Below are positions 14,780-24,967 of a DNA stretch of 64,000 bases, piece by piece. The notes beneath the pieces are model-generated. The model had not been told where the DNA came from, did no database searches, and saw only the letters and a list, made by a program, of their open reading frames with translations. Positions within the stretch are counted from its first letter, which is position 1. Each line of letters opens with the position of its first letter. The position numbers and the translations under genes are program-made. The DNA is taken from the NCBI RefSeq assembly GCF_003945345.1, contig NZ_AP019308.1, positions 4,791,501 to 4,855,500 of the forward strand, written 5' to 3'. Origin of the DNA: Paenibacillus baekrokdamisoli (GTDB lineage: Bacteria; Bacillota; Bacilli; Paenibacillales; Paenibacillaceae).

Positions 14780-16408
14780 ATGAAACCTACCTATAGCATG
14801 GATGACACACAGTGGGATAAGCTCATTGATCATGTGTCCAAGTATTTCGATGATCTTACGATTAAGCGCGGATTCCAATATTTCAAGCAAGAGCGTGTCC
14901 AGCAGTTCACGATGCCAGAGCCTGAGCATCTTGAAGCCGTTGTTGAAGGAAATGAACCCTATCGCGTCGATATCCGATTAAATACCTTCTTGTCCAGCCA
15001 TTGTACTTGTCCGGTTCAGGGCAACTGCAAGCACATGATTGCCGTCTTACTTCATTACGCCAGCTTGCTCGAGCGCCCGATTCACGCAATCGTGAATGCC
15101 AAATCCAATGTAGTCTCGAAGCAAGCCAAACATGCACATGCTGCTCCATTGGCTGCTTCTACCTTAACCAAACTAAAGGAGCAAGCCAGTAAAATACCCA
15201 CAATGTCCATTGCTCAGTGGCATGAGCTCTTTGAGCTTTGCTGCGCTCCGCTGTCCGATAGCACCCCAAATGCGCAATATGTGAAGGATACAGCAGCCGT
15301 TATTAATAAAATAAAGCCTCCGCTATCACCAATCAAGGAGCAGTTATTCGGCTTACATCTCTACCTGTTCATACTGGAGAAGCTGGTCAAGCAATCTCAG
15401 CACCAGCCGCAGAATCAATGGCGTACTTCTGGCTATTATATGGGTTTCCATACCCATGTTGCGGCGGATGATGTGAGAGAAACGATAGATAAGATTTTCG
15501 CAAATGAGCTTGCAATCTCTTCTGAACCGGAGCATTGGTCCAGCGTGATCGAGACGCTAGCTTATCTTCGCAGACGGATGTTAACGGAGTCGCAGTCCCT
15601 CACTTATTTCTCCGATCTCTATTCTCAGCTGTGGATCAAGTGGATTCATCCTGCTCTCCAAGGTACGTCTGTATACATGGAGGAATTGGCGCATTTATTA
15701 GCTGCCAAAGAAGAACTAGGGTCGGCTCTCTCCAAGCTTCCTTGGCTGGCAGCTCAGATTCGGATGCACTTCTATCTCTCTCAGGATCAAGAGGCTTGGT
15801 CGCTGTTACAGACTGCTGGGAGCAGCTCGGTCATCCGTTCCGAGGATCTGTACTCCTTCTTACATGAACTATCTGACGCCAAGGCATGGCCACGTTTAGT
15901 CAATTGGTTAGTGGAGGCTGGACCCTTGCTGAGCAGCTATCGAAAAGGCAGTATGCAGCCTTATTCGGTTTATTGGGAAAGAGCTGTTCAAGCGCTTCCC
16001 GAAGCCGAGCCGCAAATGTGGAAAAGCCTTGTACTCATGCTTCCTTATTCCAGAGATATCTATGAGGAAACGTTGATTACACATGGCCGATGGCTGCAAT
16101 GGATGGATTATCATTTGAGTACCGGCAGCATGCCCCATGACTTTCGTGTCAGCGATTTGCAGCCGATTGAGAAGCAAGCGCCTGAGCTTCTGCTGCCCTT
16201 CTATCATCAGGCTGTAGAAAGATTCATCCTGGAAAAGAATAGACATAGCTACAAAGCAGCGGTAAAGCTGCTTAAGCGGTTGTTCAAGCTGTATAAGAAA
16301 ATGAAACAGGAGGATCGCTGGGAGCTGTTCTTCACCGCATTCTCCGATCGACATAGCCGTCTTCGCGCACTGCAGGAGGAGCTTCGGAAAGGAAAACTCT
16401 TAACATGA
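14780..16408 (+). CDS. SWIM zinc-finger protein
   Basis: 542-residue protein with a SWIM zinc finger at residues 75-87 (CTCPVQGNCKHMIAVLLHY, CxC...CxH ligands), preceded by a typical FDDLTIKRGFQYFKQERVQQF segment. The remaining 450 residues are alpha-helical and Trp/Leu-rich with no catalytic motif seen. SWIM proteins bind DNA or partner proteins, and in many Bacillota they are encoded directly before a SNF2 helicase. Here the stop overlaps the helicase start by four bases (ATGA), so the two are coupled and probably form a complex. A role in DNA repair or chromosome remodelling is inferred. Confidence 0.85.
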   Translation: MKPTYSMDDTQWDKLIDHVSKYFDDLTIKRGFQYFKQERVQQFTMPEPEHLEAVVEGNEPYRVDIRLNTFLSSHCTCPVQGNCKHMIAVLLHYASLLERPIHAIVNAKSNVVSKQAKHAHAAPLAASTLTKLKEQASKIPTMSIAQWHELFELCCAPLSDSTPNAQYVKDTAAVINKIKPPLSPIKEQLFGLHLYLFILEKLVKQSQHQPQNQWRTSGYYMGFHTHVAADDVRETIDKIFANELAISSEPEHWSSVIETLAYLRRRMLTESQSLTYFSDLYSQLWIKWIHPALQGTSVYMEELAHLLAAKEELGSALSKLPWLAAQIRMHFYLSQDQEAWSLLQTAGSSSVIRSEDLYSFLHELSDAKAWPRLVNWLVEAGPLLSSYRKGSMQPYSVYWERAVQALPEAEPQMWKSLVLMLPYSRDIYEETLITHGRWLQWMDYHLSTGSMPHDFRVSDLQPIEKQAPELLLPFYHQAVERFILEKNRHSYKAAVKLLKRLFKLYKKMKQEDRWELFFTAFSDRHSRLRALQEELRKGKLLT

Positions 16409-19359
16409 ACACTTATACAGATACCCTTACAGTCCATGCAAGCTTAAGTGCATATGGAGATGCACTTATTTTTGGATCAACAAGTTCAGACAACTACGTG
16501 CCTGGCCTATTCTTGAAGCAGCGTCTATTCGCTTGGCATGAAGCTTCGTTCTATGGCACGGAGCTTGCGATTCAACAGGTGCAGGAGGTCGAGCTTGTGC
16601 TGCTTCCCTCCGAGCAGGTAATTCCTTTCTTCGCAGAACGGAATATTCTGGAGCATATCCAATGGGAGTGGGCCGAGGAGGCTGAGCCCTTGGTACAGCT
16701 TGCTCCTATGCTGGCTGCATGCATAGAGGAGAAGAGATTCATCCCCAGCTTATCAGCGTTTCAGGCAGGCAAGCTGCAGTGGACTTGGGATGAGGCGGCG
16801 CTTGGCGTGGAAGAACAAGCTCTGCTGGGTAAAGCAAGCCTTGAGGATCACTTCAAGGATGGATTAAGTGCGGCATTCTCTGCCGCTGTATTTCATCGTT
16901 ATTATGGAACAGAAGTGAGTGCAGCTGATCTTCGGAGAGAGTACCCCCTGCTCTTCACCAAGGATCGAGCTGCCGCTGCTGGCATAGATGAACAAGCTTG
17001 GCTGATTGCGATTGGCTGGAAAGCCGATACCGCACCTTTCCGTCCACTCTTGCAGCTGCTGGAGCCTGATGACAATGAAATTTCATGGCGTCTTAAGCTG
17101 GTTCTGCAGGACAAGCAGGATCCTGCTGTACTTGTTCCCGTAAGACTCGCCCATGACGGTGACGTATTCGGATCATGGCCGGGCGCATGGTCGGCCTATA
17201 TACACGAGCGCTCAATAGGCTGGCTGGACCGCTTGCGTGCAAGTCTGCCTGCAGAACAAACAGCTGGCAGCCGTGAGGATGTGCTGAGCAGCCCGCTTAC
17301 CGATGAAGCGGCTTGGCAATTCTTGACGATAGACAGCCAGCGTTTACTCGAAGCTGGCTGGCAAGTGCTGCTCCCGGCATGGTGGGAAGCAGCAAGCCGG
17401 AAGAAACCCCGGCTTCGCGCCAAGGTTCGCTCCGGTGTAGGCGGATCAGGAAGCTCTGGAGGCTCGCTGCTCGGGCTGGACTCGCTGATCGATTTTGATT
17501 GGCGGATCGCTATTGGAGATACAGATCTCACCGAGGCTGAATTTGCCGACCTTGTTGCCCGTAACGAGCGTTTAGTCCGCTTCCGCGGACAATGGGTCCC
17601 GCTTGATCCCGCCCTTCTCGCGCAAATTCGCAAGGCCATGTCCGGCGTAGACAGCATGCAGGGGTTATCCTTTCAAGATGTATTACAGCTGCATCTGCTT
17701 GGAGAAGGCGATGGGTCGGAGAATGGCGAACAAGAACAATCGCTTGAGAGTTCAGCGCGCATCCAGCTTGAGGTTGAGCTGAACAAGCATTTGATTACAC
17801 TCATCAGCCAGCTAGGACAGCAGGCAGAATGGCCGAAACTTGATGAACCAGTTGGACTGCAGGCGGAGCTGCGGGCTTATCAACGTGATGGATACAGCTG
17901 GCTCGCTTTTCTAAGACGCTTCGGACTTGGTGCTTGTCTTGCGGATGATATGGGACTTGGTAAAACGGTGCAGTTTATCGCTTATCTGCTGCAGCTTAAA
18001 GAAACGACTCCAAACACGGACCGCTTCCCTTCTCTCCTTATTTGCCCAACCTCGGTACTGGGCAACTGGCAGAAGGAGCTAACCCGGTTTGCTCCGTCCT
18101 TGCGGGTCATGCTCCACTATGGAGGCAAACGTCTTGGTCATGAGGACTTTCAAGCCGAAGCTGGTGAAGCGGATATCATTCTCACATCTTATGCGACCGC
18201 TGCGCTGGATCAGGAGCTGCTTAAAGCCTTCACTTGGACAACTCTTTGCCTAGATGAAGCGCAAAATATTAAGAATGCACAAACCAAGCAATCTTCCGCC
18301 GTTCGCAGCTTCCCGGCCAGACATCGCATTGCGCTCACGGGAACGCCTATCGAGAATCGACTGTCAGAGCTCTGGTCCATCTATGATTTTATCAATCCGG
18401 GATATCTGGGTACCTCCCGCGCCTTTAATGAACGATTCAGCAACGCAATCGAGAAAGAGCGTAACGAACAGCGTACAGCTGACCTGCAAAAGCTGGTCAA
18501 GCCGTTCATGCTGCGGCGTAAGAAGAAGGATCCGGCCATACAGCTCGACTTGCCAGATAAGAACGAGATGAAGACCTATATCCATCTCACAGCTGAGCAG
18601 GGTGCGCTGTATGATCAATCCGTCAATACGCTTATGGAACGTATGCAGAAGCTGGAGGGTATTGAGCGCAAAGGGGCTATTCTTGCTGCACTCACACAGT
18701 TCAAGCAGCTCTGTGATCATCCAATGCTCTTGACGAAGGAGCCCCTTCCGGAAACGGATAAAACGAAGGATGGTTACGTGGATACGGAAACGTTAATCAG
18801 TCGTTCAGCCAAGCTGGAGCGTCTGCTCGCCATGGTGAAGGAGCTGCGGGAAGAGGGCGAGCGCTGCCTAATCTTTACGCAGTACATTGGCATGGGCCAG
18901 CTGCTGCAGCTGGTGCTTCGGCAAGAGCTGCAAGAGCCCGTACTCTACTTAAATGGAAGCACCTCCAAATCGGCGCGCGATAAGATGATTGATCAATTCC
19001 AATCCCAGTCGCTGCCTGCTGCGGAACAGCCAAGCGTGTTTATCCTCTCCATTAAGGCTGGAGGCGTAGGTCTTAATCTTACGGCAGCCAATCATGTCTT
19101 TCACTTCGACCGCTGGTGGAATCCGGCAGTTGAGAACCAAGCGACCGACCGTGCCTACCGCATGGGACAGACCCGTGATGTGCAGGTACACAAGTTCATT
19201 TCGCTGGGGACGCTGGAAGAACGTATTGATGAAATGCTGGAGAATAAGCAGCAGCTTAGCGATAATGTTATCGCGAGCTCTGAAGGCTGGATCACCGAGC
19301 TATCAACGGAAGCGCTGAAGGATCTCTTTACACTGCGGCGTGATTGGATGGGCGGATAA
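16405..19359 (+). CDS. SNF2-family DEAD/DEAH helicase-like ATPase
   Basis: 984-residue Swi2/Snf2 ATPase. Residues 1-470 contain the bacterial SNF2-associated N-terminal region (ESSARIQLEVEL-type linker before the motor). The motor domain carries LRAYQRDGYSWLAFLRRFGLGACLADDMGLGKT (Walker A about 513-520), DEAQ at about 616, and ALTGTPIENRLSELWSIYDF. The C-terminal RecA domain carries FTQYIGMG, LNLTAANHVFHFDRWWNPAVENQATDRAYRMGQ and LGTLEERIDEML. It translocates on double-stranded DNA rather than unwinding it. It is operonic with the SWIM protein and followed by a strong terminator. Confidence 0.93.
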   Translation: MNTYTDTLTVHASLSAYGDALIFGSTSSDNYVPGLFLKQRLFAWHEASFYGTELAIQQVQEVELVLLPSEQVIPFFAERNILEHIQWEWAEEAEPLVQLAPMLAACIEEKRFIPSLSAFQAGKLQWTWDEAALGVEEQALLGKASLEDHFKDGLSAAFSAAVFHRYYGTEVSAADLRREYPLLFTKDRAAAAGIDEQAWLIAIGWKADTAPFRPLLQLLEPDDNEISWRLKLVLQDKQDPAVLVPVRLAHDGDVFGSWPGAWSAYIHERSIGWLDRLRASLPAEQTAGSREDVLSSPLTDEAAWQFLTIDSQRLLEAGWQVLLPAWWEAASRKKPRLRAKVRSGVGGSGSSGGSLLGLDSLIDFDWRIAIGDTDLTEAEFADLVARNERLVRFRGQWVPLDPALLAQIRKAMSGVDSMQGLSFQDVLQLHLLGEGDGSENGEQEQSLESSARIQLEVELNKHLITLISQLGQQAEWPKLDEPVGLQAELRAYQRDGYSWLAFLRRFGLGACLADDMGLGKTVQFIAYLLQLKETTPNTDRFPSLLICPTSVLGNWQKELTRFAPSLRVMLHYGGKRLGHEDFQAEAGEADIILTSYATAALDQELLKAFTWTTLCLDEAQNIKNAQTKQSSAVRSFPARHRIALTGTPIENRLSELWSIYDFINPGYLGTSRAFNERFSNAIEKERNEQRTADLQKLVKPFMLRRKKKDPAIQLDLPDKNEMKTYIHLTAEQGALYDQSVNTLMERMQKLEGIERKGAILAALTQFKQLCDHPMLLTKEPLPETDKTKDGYVDTETLISRSAKLERLLAMVKELREEGERCLIFTQYIGMGQLLQLVLRQELQEPVLYLNGSTSKSARDKMIDQFQSQSLPAAEQPSVFILSIKAGGVGLNLTAANHVFHFDRWWNPAVENQATDRAYRMGQTRDVQVHKFISLGTLEERIDEMLENKQQLSDNVIASSEGWITELSTEALKDLFTLRRDWMGG

Positions 19360-19365
19360 AGAATA

Positions 19366-19409
19366 CCTCTAGCAGGATGCGTTTTTTGCAGCTTGCTAGA
19401 GGTTTTTTT
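19366..19409 (+). terminator. Terminator of the SWIM-SNF2 operon
   Basis: 9-bp stem CCTCTAGCA/TGCTAGAGG with seven U, six bases after the helicase stop. Confidence 0.9.
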
Positions 19410-19432
19410 ATGAAATTTAAATGAGATCATGT

Positions 19433-19455
19433 ATCCGCGGTTCGAATTCGCGGAT
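19433..19455. repeat. Inverted repeat upstream of the SDR promoter
   Basis: Perfect 7-bp arms (ATCCGCG/CGCGGAT) with a 9-base spacer, 12 bases before the -35 of the SDR promoter. A regulator site is possible. Confidence 0.45.
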
Positions 19456-19466
19456 TGAATTCATGG

Positions 19467-19495
19467 TTGACAAAAATTCTTATTACGAATACAAT
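19467..19495 (+). promoter_or_regulatory. SigA-type promoter upstream of the SDR gene
   Basis: TTGACA, 17-base spacer, TACAAT. It lies 186 bases before the SDR start, leaving a long leader. Confidence 0.6.
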
Positions 19496-19631
19496 GATCC
19501 CATGAGGAAACAGTGTTACCAAAAATTCCTTTCAACCATATTTAAAATTTCTTTACGTATTATTTTTATCCGAATATTGCTTATGCTGAAGTTCTTATAA
19601 CAAATGACTTCAGTTAATTATTGATTTTTAG

Positions 19632-19663
19632 GTAACAATGTTACTGAAATAAAATAACGTTAC
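19632..19663. promoter_or_regulatory. GTAAC/GTTAC inverted repeats before the SDR start
   Basis: GTAAC-AAT-GTTAC (19632-19644) followed by the palindrome TAACGTTA (19655-19662), directly before the GGAGG site. A further GTTACC lies at about 19514. TetR-type regulators use such sites, but no regulator gene is adjacent. Confidence 0.4.
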
Positions 19664-19680
19664 TATGGAGGTTGATTATT

Positions 19681-20466
19681 ATGTTCAATTACTCAAACAA
19701 AACAGCTCTTATCACAGGTGCATCATCCGGTATTGGTGAAGCTTTTGCCAATTCGCTAGCAGCTAAGAAATGCAATCTCATTCTGGTCGCACGCAATGAA
19801 GCGAAGCTTACGACGTTGGCTGCAGAGCTTTCAGCTGCATACAAGGTTAAAGCAACGGTAATCGCACTTGATCTTTCCGCACCAGGTGCGTCACAAGCTT
19901 TATTCCAAGTGGTTCAAAACCATCATTTAAAGGTTGATCTCTTAATTAACAATGCGGGTTTTGCCACCTATGGGTACTTTGAGCAAGTTTCAGGAGCACG
20001 GCAGCATGAGGAAGTCATGCTTAATGTCGCTGCTTTAGTGGATATCACACATGCATTCATGCCTGATTTATTACGTAATCAAGATGGCGGGTTAATCAAT
20101 GTTTCTTCTACTGCTGCCTTTCAACCCGATCCTTACATGGCGGTTTATGGAGCAACCAAAGCGTTCGTACTCTCCTTTAGTGAGGCACTTTGGGCCGAAA
20201 ACCGTAAACGTGGGCTTAAGGTTCTTGCACTCTGCCCAGGTGCAACAGAAACTGCCTTTTTTAATGTTGTTGGCTCGAGTGAAGCATCCGTTGGCTCTAG
20301 GCAAACACCAAATACCGTTGTAACGAACGCTTTAAAGGCATTCGAGAAAGGCAAAAGTCATCTTATCTCCGGTCGTCAAAATTATTTGGTCTCCCAGGTT
20401 TCAAGATTTTTCTCTCGTCAATTTACATTAGGCATCGTTGAACGCACTCTCCGACCACGTAAGTAA
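19681..20466 (+). CDS. Short-chain dehydrogenase/reductase
   Basis: 261-residue NAD(P)-dependent oxidoreductase of the classical SDR family (DltE/YqjQ-like). It has the Rossmann glycine motif TGASSGIGEAF (about 13-23), NNAG, catalytic Ser in INVSSTAAF, and Tyr/Lys in YGATKAF. The ATG at 19681 follows GGAGG by nine bases. The C-terminus (RQNYLVSQVSRFFSRQFTLGIVERTLRP) may associate with the membrane, as in related proteins. Substrate unknown. It is monocistronic; palindromes upstream suggest regulated expression. Confidence 0.87.
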   Translation: MFNYSNKTALITGASSGIGEAFANSLAAKKCNLILVARNEAKLTTLAAELSAAYKVKATVIALDLSAPGASQALFQVVQNHHLKVDLLINNAGFATYGYFEQVSGARQHEEVMLNVAALVDITHAFMPDLLRNQDGGLINVSSTAAFQPDPYMAVYGATKAFVLSFSEALWAENRKRGLKVLALCPGATETAFFNVVGSSEASVGSRQTPNTVVTNALKAFEKGKSHLISGRQNYLVSQVSRFFSRQFTLGIVERTLRPRK

Positions 20467-20522
20467 ATCACCCATTGGTTTGGTGCGCTAAGATGTTCAA
20501 CCCGCGATTAATAAACACAGCA

Positions 20523-20564
20523 AAGAGGCTCGTCCATGAATTAACATCATTGGATGAGCCTCTT
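20523..20564. terminator. Hairpin between SDR and sensor kinase genes
   Basis: 14-bp stem (AAGAGGCTCGTCCA/TGGATGAGCCTCTT, one G-U pair) with a 14-base loop and only a weak U-tract. It lies between convergent genes, so a bidirectional terminator is likely. Confidence 0.6.
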
Positions 20565-20642
20565 CGCTATGTTCGAGCAAGAACTTTCATGCCCCCATTA
20601 CCCACTCTGGCTATTCTTTAGTCAAGGGAAAGCAGCGGCAAG

Positions 20643-22025
20643 TTACAACCGCGGAAGTGTTACGGTGATGGTCGTCCCGGAGCCATACTGGCTTTGCAGC
20701 TGAATGTTCCCTTGATGAAGCGTAACCACTTGCTGAACGATGGACAGCCCCAGGCCACTTCCTGTTGAGGATCGCTGCCTGATTTTATCTACTTTGTGAA
20801 ACCGCTCAAAGAGAAAAGGAATGTCTTCTTCTGGAACGCCTATGCCCGTATCGCCGATCTCCACCTCTATCGTTTCTTCATCCGAGCTCGTAATACGGAT
20901 ACTGATCGTATCACCAGACTCACAGAATTTGATGCTGTTAGAAATCAGATTGAGCCACACCTCATAGAGCAGCTGAGCGTCAGCGACGATCATAACCTCT
21001 GGAAGGTCGAGGTCCAGCTGCAACGATTTCTCCGACCACTGCCATTCGAGCATGATGATGATCTGTCGGATCTGCTCATCTAAGCGAAATTCGCTTTTTT
21101 GCAAACCCTTATCTTCCTTATCCAGCGCAGCTAGCGTAAGAAGCTGCTTGCTCAAGGAGGACAAGCGCCTGCTCTCCTCTTCAATAATGGTCAGGTATCT
21201 CTCCGATTCCTCCGGCGTAGTCTCCTTATCCAGCACTGCCCTAACGAAGCCTTGAATCGAGGTTAATGGGGTTTGAAACTCATGCGAGACATTCGCAACG
21301 AATTCCTGCCTCATCTGATCCAGCTGTTGGATCGACCTTGTCATATGAGAGAAATGGTTAGCCAGATCACCAATTTCATCTTTGCGTGAGACCTCGAGTC
21401 CAACATTGAAGTTTCCTTTGACGATTCGCTGCGTGGCCTTGGTTAGCTCCTTGATTGGTCTTACAATAAAACGAGAAAAAACAATAATCAGCAGCAGACT
21501 AATGAGGAAGGTACTTCCAAGAAGAACGGCAACGATGATTCGAACTTCACCGATCTGCTTCTGAAGATCCGGCCTAATGAATAAGGCTACCTTCCCATCA
21601 GGGGAATCAATAGGAATCCCCACCGTATTGCGGATGCTATTTTCGAAGAAAGCGATGATCTGTATACGATGATTTTCTACACTCATACCATGGTAAACGC
21701 CACCATCTAGCACGGATTGCAGCTCTGCGTCTGATAATTGGCCATGCTTGAATGCAGAACCATAGACCTTGCCCTGCAAATTCCCATGAACCGCATAAAT
21801 TTGAAACCCTAAAGCTGCAATATGAGTCAGATACGTATCCAAATCCACCTTCATGTTCGGCTCGTATAAGGAACGGATATTCTCACCAATCGTCATGATT
21901 TTTTGCTCGTTATCTGATTTCAATCGAAGCTCATAATACAAGCTGGTCATGAGTAAGCCGAAGATGCTGCTAACCAGAGCGATCATCACGAACGTTAGCA
22001 CGATGCGTATATATAAGGATTTCAT
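20643..22025 (-). CDS. HssS/YclK-like membrane sensor histidine kinase
   Basis: 460-residue histidine kinase. TM1 spans about 9-31 and TM2 about 162-184, enclosing an extracytoplasmic sensor of about 130 residues. The HAMP domain runs from about 185 to 237 (FIVRPIKELTKATQRIVKGNF), the HisKA has H248 in NVSHEFQTPLTSI, and the HATPase ends GLGLSIVQQV. The paired regulator overlaps its start by four bases. The regulator resembles HssR of the heme-sensing HssRS system, but no hrtAB heme exporter is in the window, so heme sensing is only a possibility. Confidence 0.88.
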   Translation of the reverse strand: MKSLYIRIVLTFVMIALVSSIFGLLMTSLYYELRLKSDNEQKIMTIGENIRSLYEPNMKVDLDTYLTHIAALGFQIYAVHGNLQGKVYGSAFKHGQLSDAELQSVLDGGVYHGMSVENHRIQIIAFFENSIRNTVGIPIDSPDGKVALFIRPDLQKQIGEVRIIVAVLLGSTFLISLLLIIVFSRFIVRPIKELTKATQRIVKGNFNVGLEVSRKDEIGDLANHFSHMTRSIQQLDQMRQEFVANVSHEFQTPLTSIQGFVRAVLDKETTPEESERYLTIIEEESRRLSSLSKQLLTLAALDKEDKGLQKSEFRLDEQIRQIIIMLEWQWSEKSLQLDLDLPEVMIVADAQLLYEVWLNLISNSIKFCESGDTISIRITSSDEETIEVEIGDTGIGVPEEDIPFLFERFHKVDKIRQRSSTGSGLGLSIVQQVVTLHQGNIQLQSQYGSGTTITVTLPRL

Positions 22026-22702
22026 CCTTCACCAACCTCCAGCTTATACCCGAGTCCACGAATCGTCGTGATGGTGAAATCTGCTTGCCGGTCTGCGAAC
22101 CGCTCGCGCAAGCGCTTGATGTGAACATCGACTGTTCTGCTGTCACCTAAGAAGTCTGCTCCCCAGATCAATTGGATTAATTGCTCACGCGTATAGATCC
22201 GTCCCGGTTGGCTGGCTAATTGAGCGAGCAGCTCAAATTCCCGCAGCGGCAAGGGAATCGTTAGCTCTCCAATCTTCACTTCATATCCCCTTCGATCGAT
22301 ATGCACCTGACCGAGCTTGATGAATTCGGATGAAACTAATTTGTATCTGCGTAACAAGGCTTGAATGCGGAACAGCAGCTCTTTGGGCTCGAAGGGCTTG
22401 ACCAAATAATCATCGGTTCCCGAACCAAACCCTTGCTCCTTATCCTCGATCTCTCCTTTTGCAGTAAGCATGATAACAGGAATGTCATAATGCTCCCTAA
22501 TCTCCCTGCACAGCTCAAGACCGTTCATCACGGGCATCATTATATCAACAATTGCCAAATGCACCTGCTCATTTTCAAGGATCGTAGAGGCAACTTCCCC
22601 ATTCTCCGCTTCCAGCACCATGTAGCCTTCTTTACTCAATACAAACCGCAGGAGCTCTCTAATATAGGGATCATCATCCGCGACAATAATATGTATTCTC
22701 AT
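22022..22702 (-). CDS. OmpR-family response regulator (HssR-like)
   Basis: 226-residue regulator. The receiver has acidic pocket DDD at 9-11, phospho-acceptor D53 (AIVDIMMP) and the switch Lys in LVKPFEPKELLFRI. The C-terminal winged helix has LPLREFELLAQLASQPGRIYTREQLIQLIWG and TVDVHIKRLRERF. GTDDYLVKPFEPKELLFRIQALLRRY is very similar to HssR. It comes first in the operon and is followed by the kinase with a four-base overlap (ATGA), giving near-equal translation. Confidence 0.9.
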   Translation of the reverse strand: MRIHIIVADDDPYIRELLRFVLSKEGYMVLEAENGEVASTILENEQVHLAIVDIMMPVMNGLELCREIREHYDIPVIMLTAKGEIEDKEQGFGSGTDDYLVKPFEPKELLFRIQALLRRYKLVSSEFIKLGQVHIDRRGYEVKIGELTIPLPLREFELLAQLASQPGRIYTREQLIQLIWGADFLGDSRTVDVHIKRLRERFADRQADFTITTIRGLGYKLEVGEG

Positions 22703-22773
22703 CTCTTATCTCCTAACTCTACATTGAACTGGCTCATATCGTTGCTATGTCTTTATGATGACCGAAACGCAGC

Positions 22774-22813
22774 AAAAAAGCTATCCTTCTGGCATTGAAG
22801 CCTTAAGGATAGC
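22774..22813 (-). terminator. Terminator of the chemoreceptor gene
   Basis: 9-bp stem AGCTATCCTT/AAGGATAGC(C) followed by six U on the minus strand, seven bases after the stop codon. Confidence 0.88.
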
Positions 22814-22819
22814 CCTTCA

Positions 22820-24577
22820 TCAGATATGAAATTTGTTGGCAAGCTGCTTCATATTATCCGACATCCGGCTTAAGTTCTGTGCCGAAGCAGCGATCTGCTC
22901 CATCGATGCCAACTGCTCCTCATTGACAGATGAGATGGCTCCTGCCGTGCCTGCTGAATTCGCAGATACACTCTCCATTTGCTGAAGAGCTGCCGAGATT
23001 TCCTGCGCACTTGCGGACATCTGCTGTGCAGCCGCCGAGGCTTCTTCTGCCTGATCGACAACACTGCGGGTCGCTTGAAGAATCCGGACAAAAGCCTCAC
23101 CCGTTTTGTGAATGGAGAGGGTACCCGACATGACCTCATTCTCGCCTTTGAGCATAGATTCACCGGCATGATGAATATCCCCGACAATTGTGCTGATTAG
23201 ATCCGTAACCTTGGCGGCAGAATCACTGGAACGCTCTGCTAGCTTCCGAATTTCACCGGCTACGACAGCGAAGCCCTTGCCATGCTCTCCCGCCCGAGCT
23301 GCTTCTATGGACGCGTTCAGAGCTAACAAATTCGTCTGCTGCGAAATGCCTTGAATCGCCTCGGCAATTTCACCAATTTCCTTTGTACGCGCGCCAAGCT
23401 GCTTAACAACTGCGCTTAAATCGCCAACCGTCTCACTGATGAAAGTCATCTGCTCCGAAGATTGAATAATCAGCTGATTGCCTTCTTCTGCTTCCTGCAG
23501 AGTAGCAGCGGACGCTTCGAATGTAGTCGTAGCCGTAGTTGCAATGCGTCCAATCCCACTTGCCATCTCTTCCATCGCATTGGAAGTCTCTTCAATACTG
23601 CCTGCTTGCGTTGCATTATTAGCGGCCAGTTCAGATAGAGAATCAGATGTAACATGAGCGGCTTGAACCGTTTCCCCAATTACACTAGACAACTGATTGG
23701 AAGAAGCAGCTAGTGAGTTCGCACTAAGCAGCTGGTTACCGGCAAGCTCTCTTAGATTGCTCGACAAGCGATTAAAGGAAGCCGCAAGCTGTCCAATCTC
23801 ATCCTTGTTGGAGACAATGATCTCGCTTCCAGTCAAATCACCTTCTGCCATACGCTCCGCTTGATTCGAAATGCGGATGACCGGTCTTGAGATATGCAGA
23901 GCGAATGGGGTCAGAATGGCTAAACCTGCAGCTATACAAATACCGAGCGTGATTAGCATTGTAATCAGAATGTCATGCTGCCCGCTATTATAGTCCTGCA
24001 TGTATGAACCCGCTGCAATAATCCAACCCCATGATGCGAAATTCTCGGCATAGGCAACCTTGAGTGCTTCTTTCGTTGAATCAGGAAGCGGCCAATTATA
24101 ATAAGTAAACCCGCCGCCGTTCTTCGCGGCCTTCACCATATCTTGTATGTAATAAGTGCCATCGGACGTTTTCTTGTCCCAAATACTCTGCCCCTCAAGC
24201 TTCGGATGGGCTAACAAGTTCCCCTTATCATCGAGAACGAAGAAGTAGCCATTCTTGCCTAGATCGATTTTCGCGTTGATGGGTCTCGTATTGTCAGCCT
24301 GCTTCTCCCCTAGTAGGAGGATACGCAAGTTTTCTTTGGCCTCATCAAGCGTTATGGAACCGCTGCGCACTTCGGTATCCAAGGCAATCAGCATTTGCCC
24401 AGCCATCTCTACGTTATTCTTTAACCCATTCTCAATCAGGGAGGTTGTCTCTCTGCCCGTTACCTGATAGGTTACTACCCCGAAAGCTAGAATAGGAACG
24501 ATTAACAAAAAGGAAGATACAATCAAAAGCTTCCTTTGAATGGTGAGTCTAAACATGCCTCTCGCTTTATTCGACAT
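22820..24577 (-). CDS. Methyl-accepting chemotaxis protein with Cache sensor
   Basis: 585-residue transmembrane chemoreceptor. TM1 lies at about 15-38, a single Cache-2-type extracellular domain at about 40-195 ([28 protein letters not shown], then [16 protein letters not shown]), TM2 at about 205-227, then HAMP and the signalling domain. The conserved hairpin tip is at about 425-455 ([30 protein letters not shown]). Cache-2 receptors of this type often bind small carboxylates, but the ligand is not predictable here. It would act in polar arrays through CheW/CheA. It is monocistronic. Confidence 0.92.
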   Translation of the reverse strand: MSNKARGMFRLTIQRKLLIVSSFLLIVPILAFGVVTYQVTGRETTSLIENGLKNNVEMAGQMLIALDTEVRSGSITLDEAKENLRILLLGEKQADNTRPINAKIDLGKNGYFFVLDDKGNLLAHPKLEGQSIWDKKTSDGTYYIQDMVKAAKNGGGFTYYNWPLPDSTKEALKVAYAENFASWGWIIAAGSYMQDYNSGQHDILITMLITLGICIAAGLAILTPFALHISRPVIRISNQAERMAEGDLTGSEIIVSNKDEIGQLAASFNRLSSNLRELAGNQLLSANSLAASSNQLSSVIGETVQAAHVTSDSLSELAANNATQAGSIEETSNAMEEMASGIGRIATTATTTFEASAATLQEAEEGNQLIIQSSEQMTFISETVGDLSAVVKQLGARTKEIGEIAEAIQGISQQTNLLALNASIEAARAGEHGKGFAVVAGEIRKLAERSSDSAAKVTDLISTIVGDIHHAGESMLKGENEVMSGTLSIHKTGEAFVRILQATRSVVDQAEEASAAAQQMSASAQEISAALQQMESVSANSAGTAGAISSVNEEQLASMEQIAASAQNLSRMSDNMKQLANKFHI

Positions 24578-24967
24578 TATTCATCAGCCCCTTTAACTCT
24601 AGTTGGTTCTTTCTTCCTATTAGGATAAGCTTTTTTTAGAAAATAGCAAATTTTGTGTATACAATTTTATTTTTTTTAGCTAATTTTAGGAAATTGTGTG
24701 AATGAATTATGAAAAAATAGTAAATGGTTGAGGATCAATCATTTAGATAGCATTCAAAATACCTATCAACCTCCATATCAAAATAGGGTGTTGCTACAAG
24801 GTTGACAGGGGGTGGAGTTGGTTGGATCGAGCTGTGAATTTCAATTCCGTATTATCACTATTTTTAGCAATTCTGTGGATGAATCGCTCAAATTTCGCCT
24901 AGGCATGTGTCACTCTGCCCGTTTGTGAATAGGCTATAGCATCAGTCTGTTTTTGGAGGGGTACTCA
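24578..24967. other. Divergent intergenic region between chemoreceptor and repeat protein
   Basis: 390 bases, AT-rich on the left (several T/A runs at 24630-24690). It must hold both divergent promoters, but I could not assign a convincing -35/-10 or SigD box. No ORF with a ribosome site and no hairpin worth reporting was seen. Confidence 0.4.
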
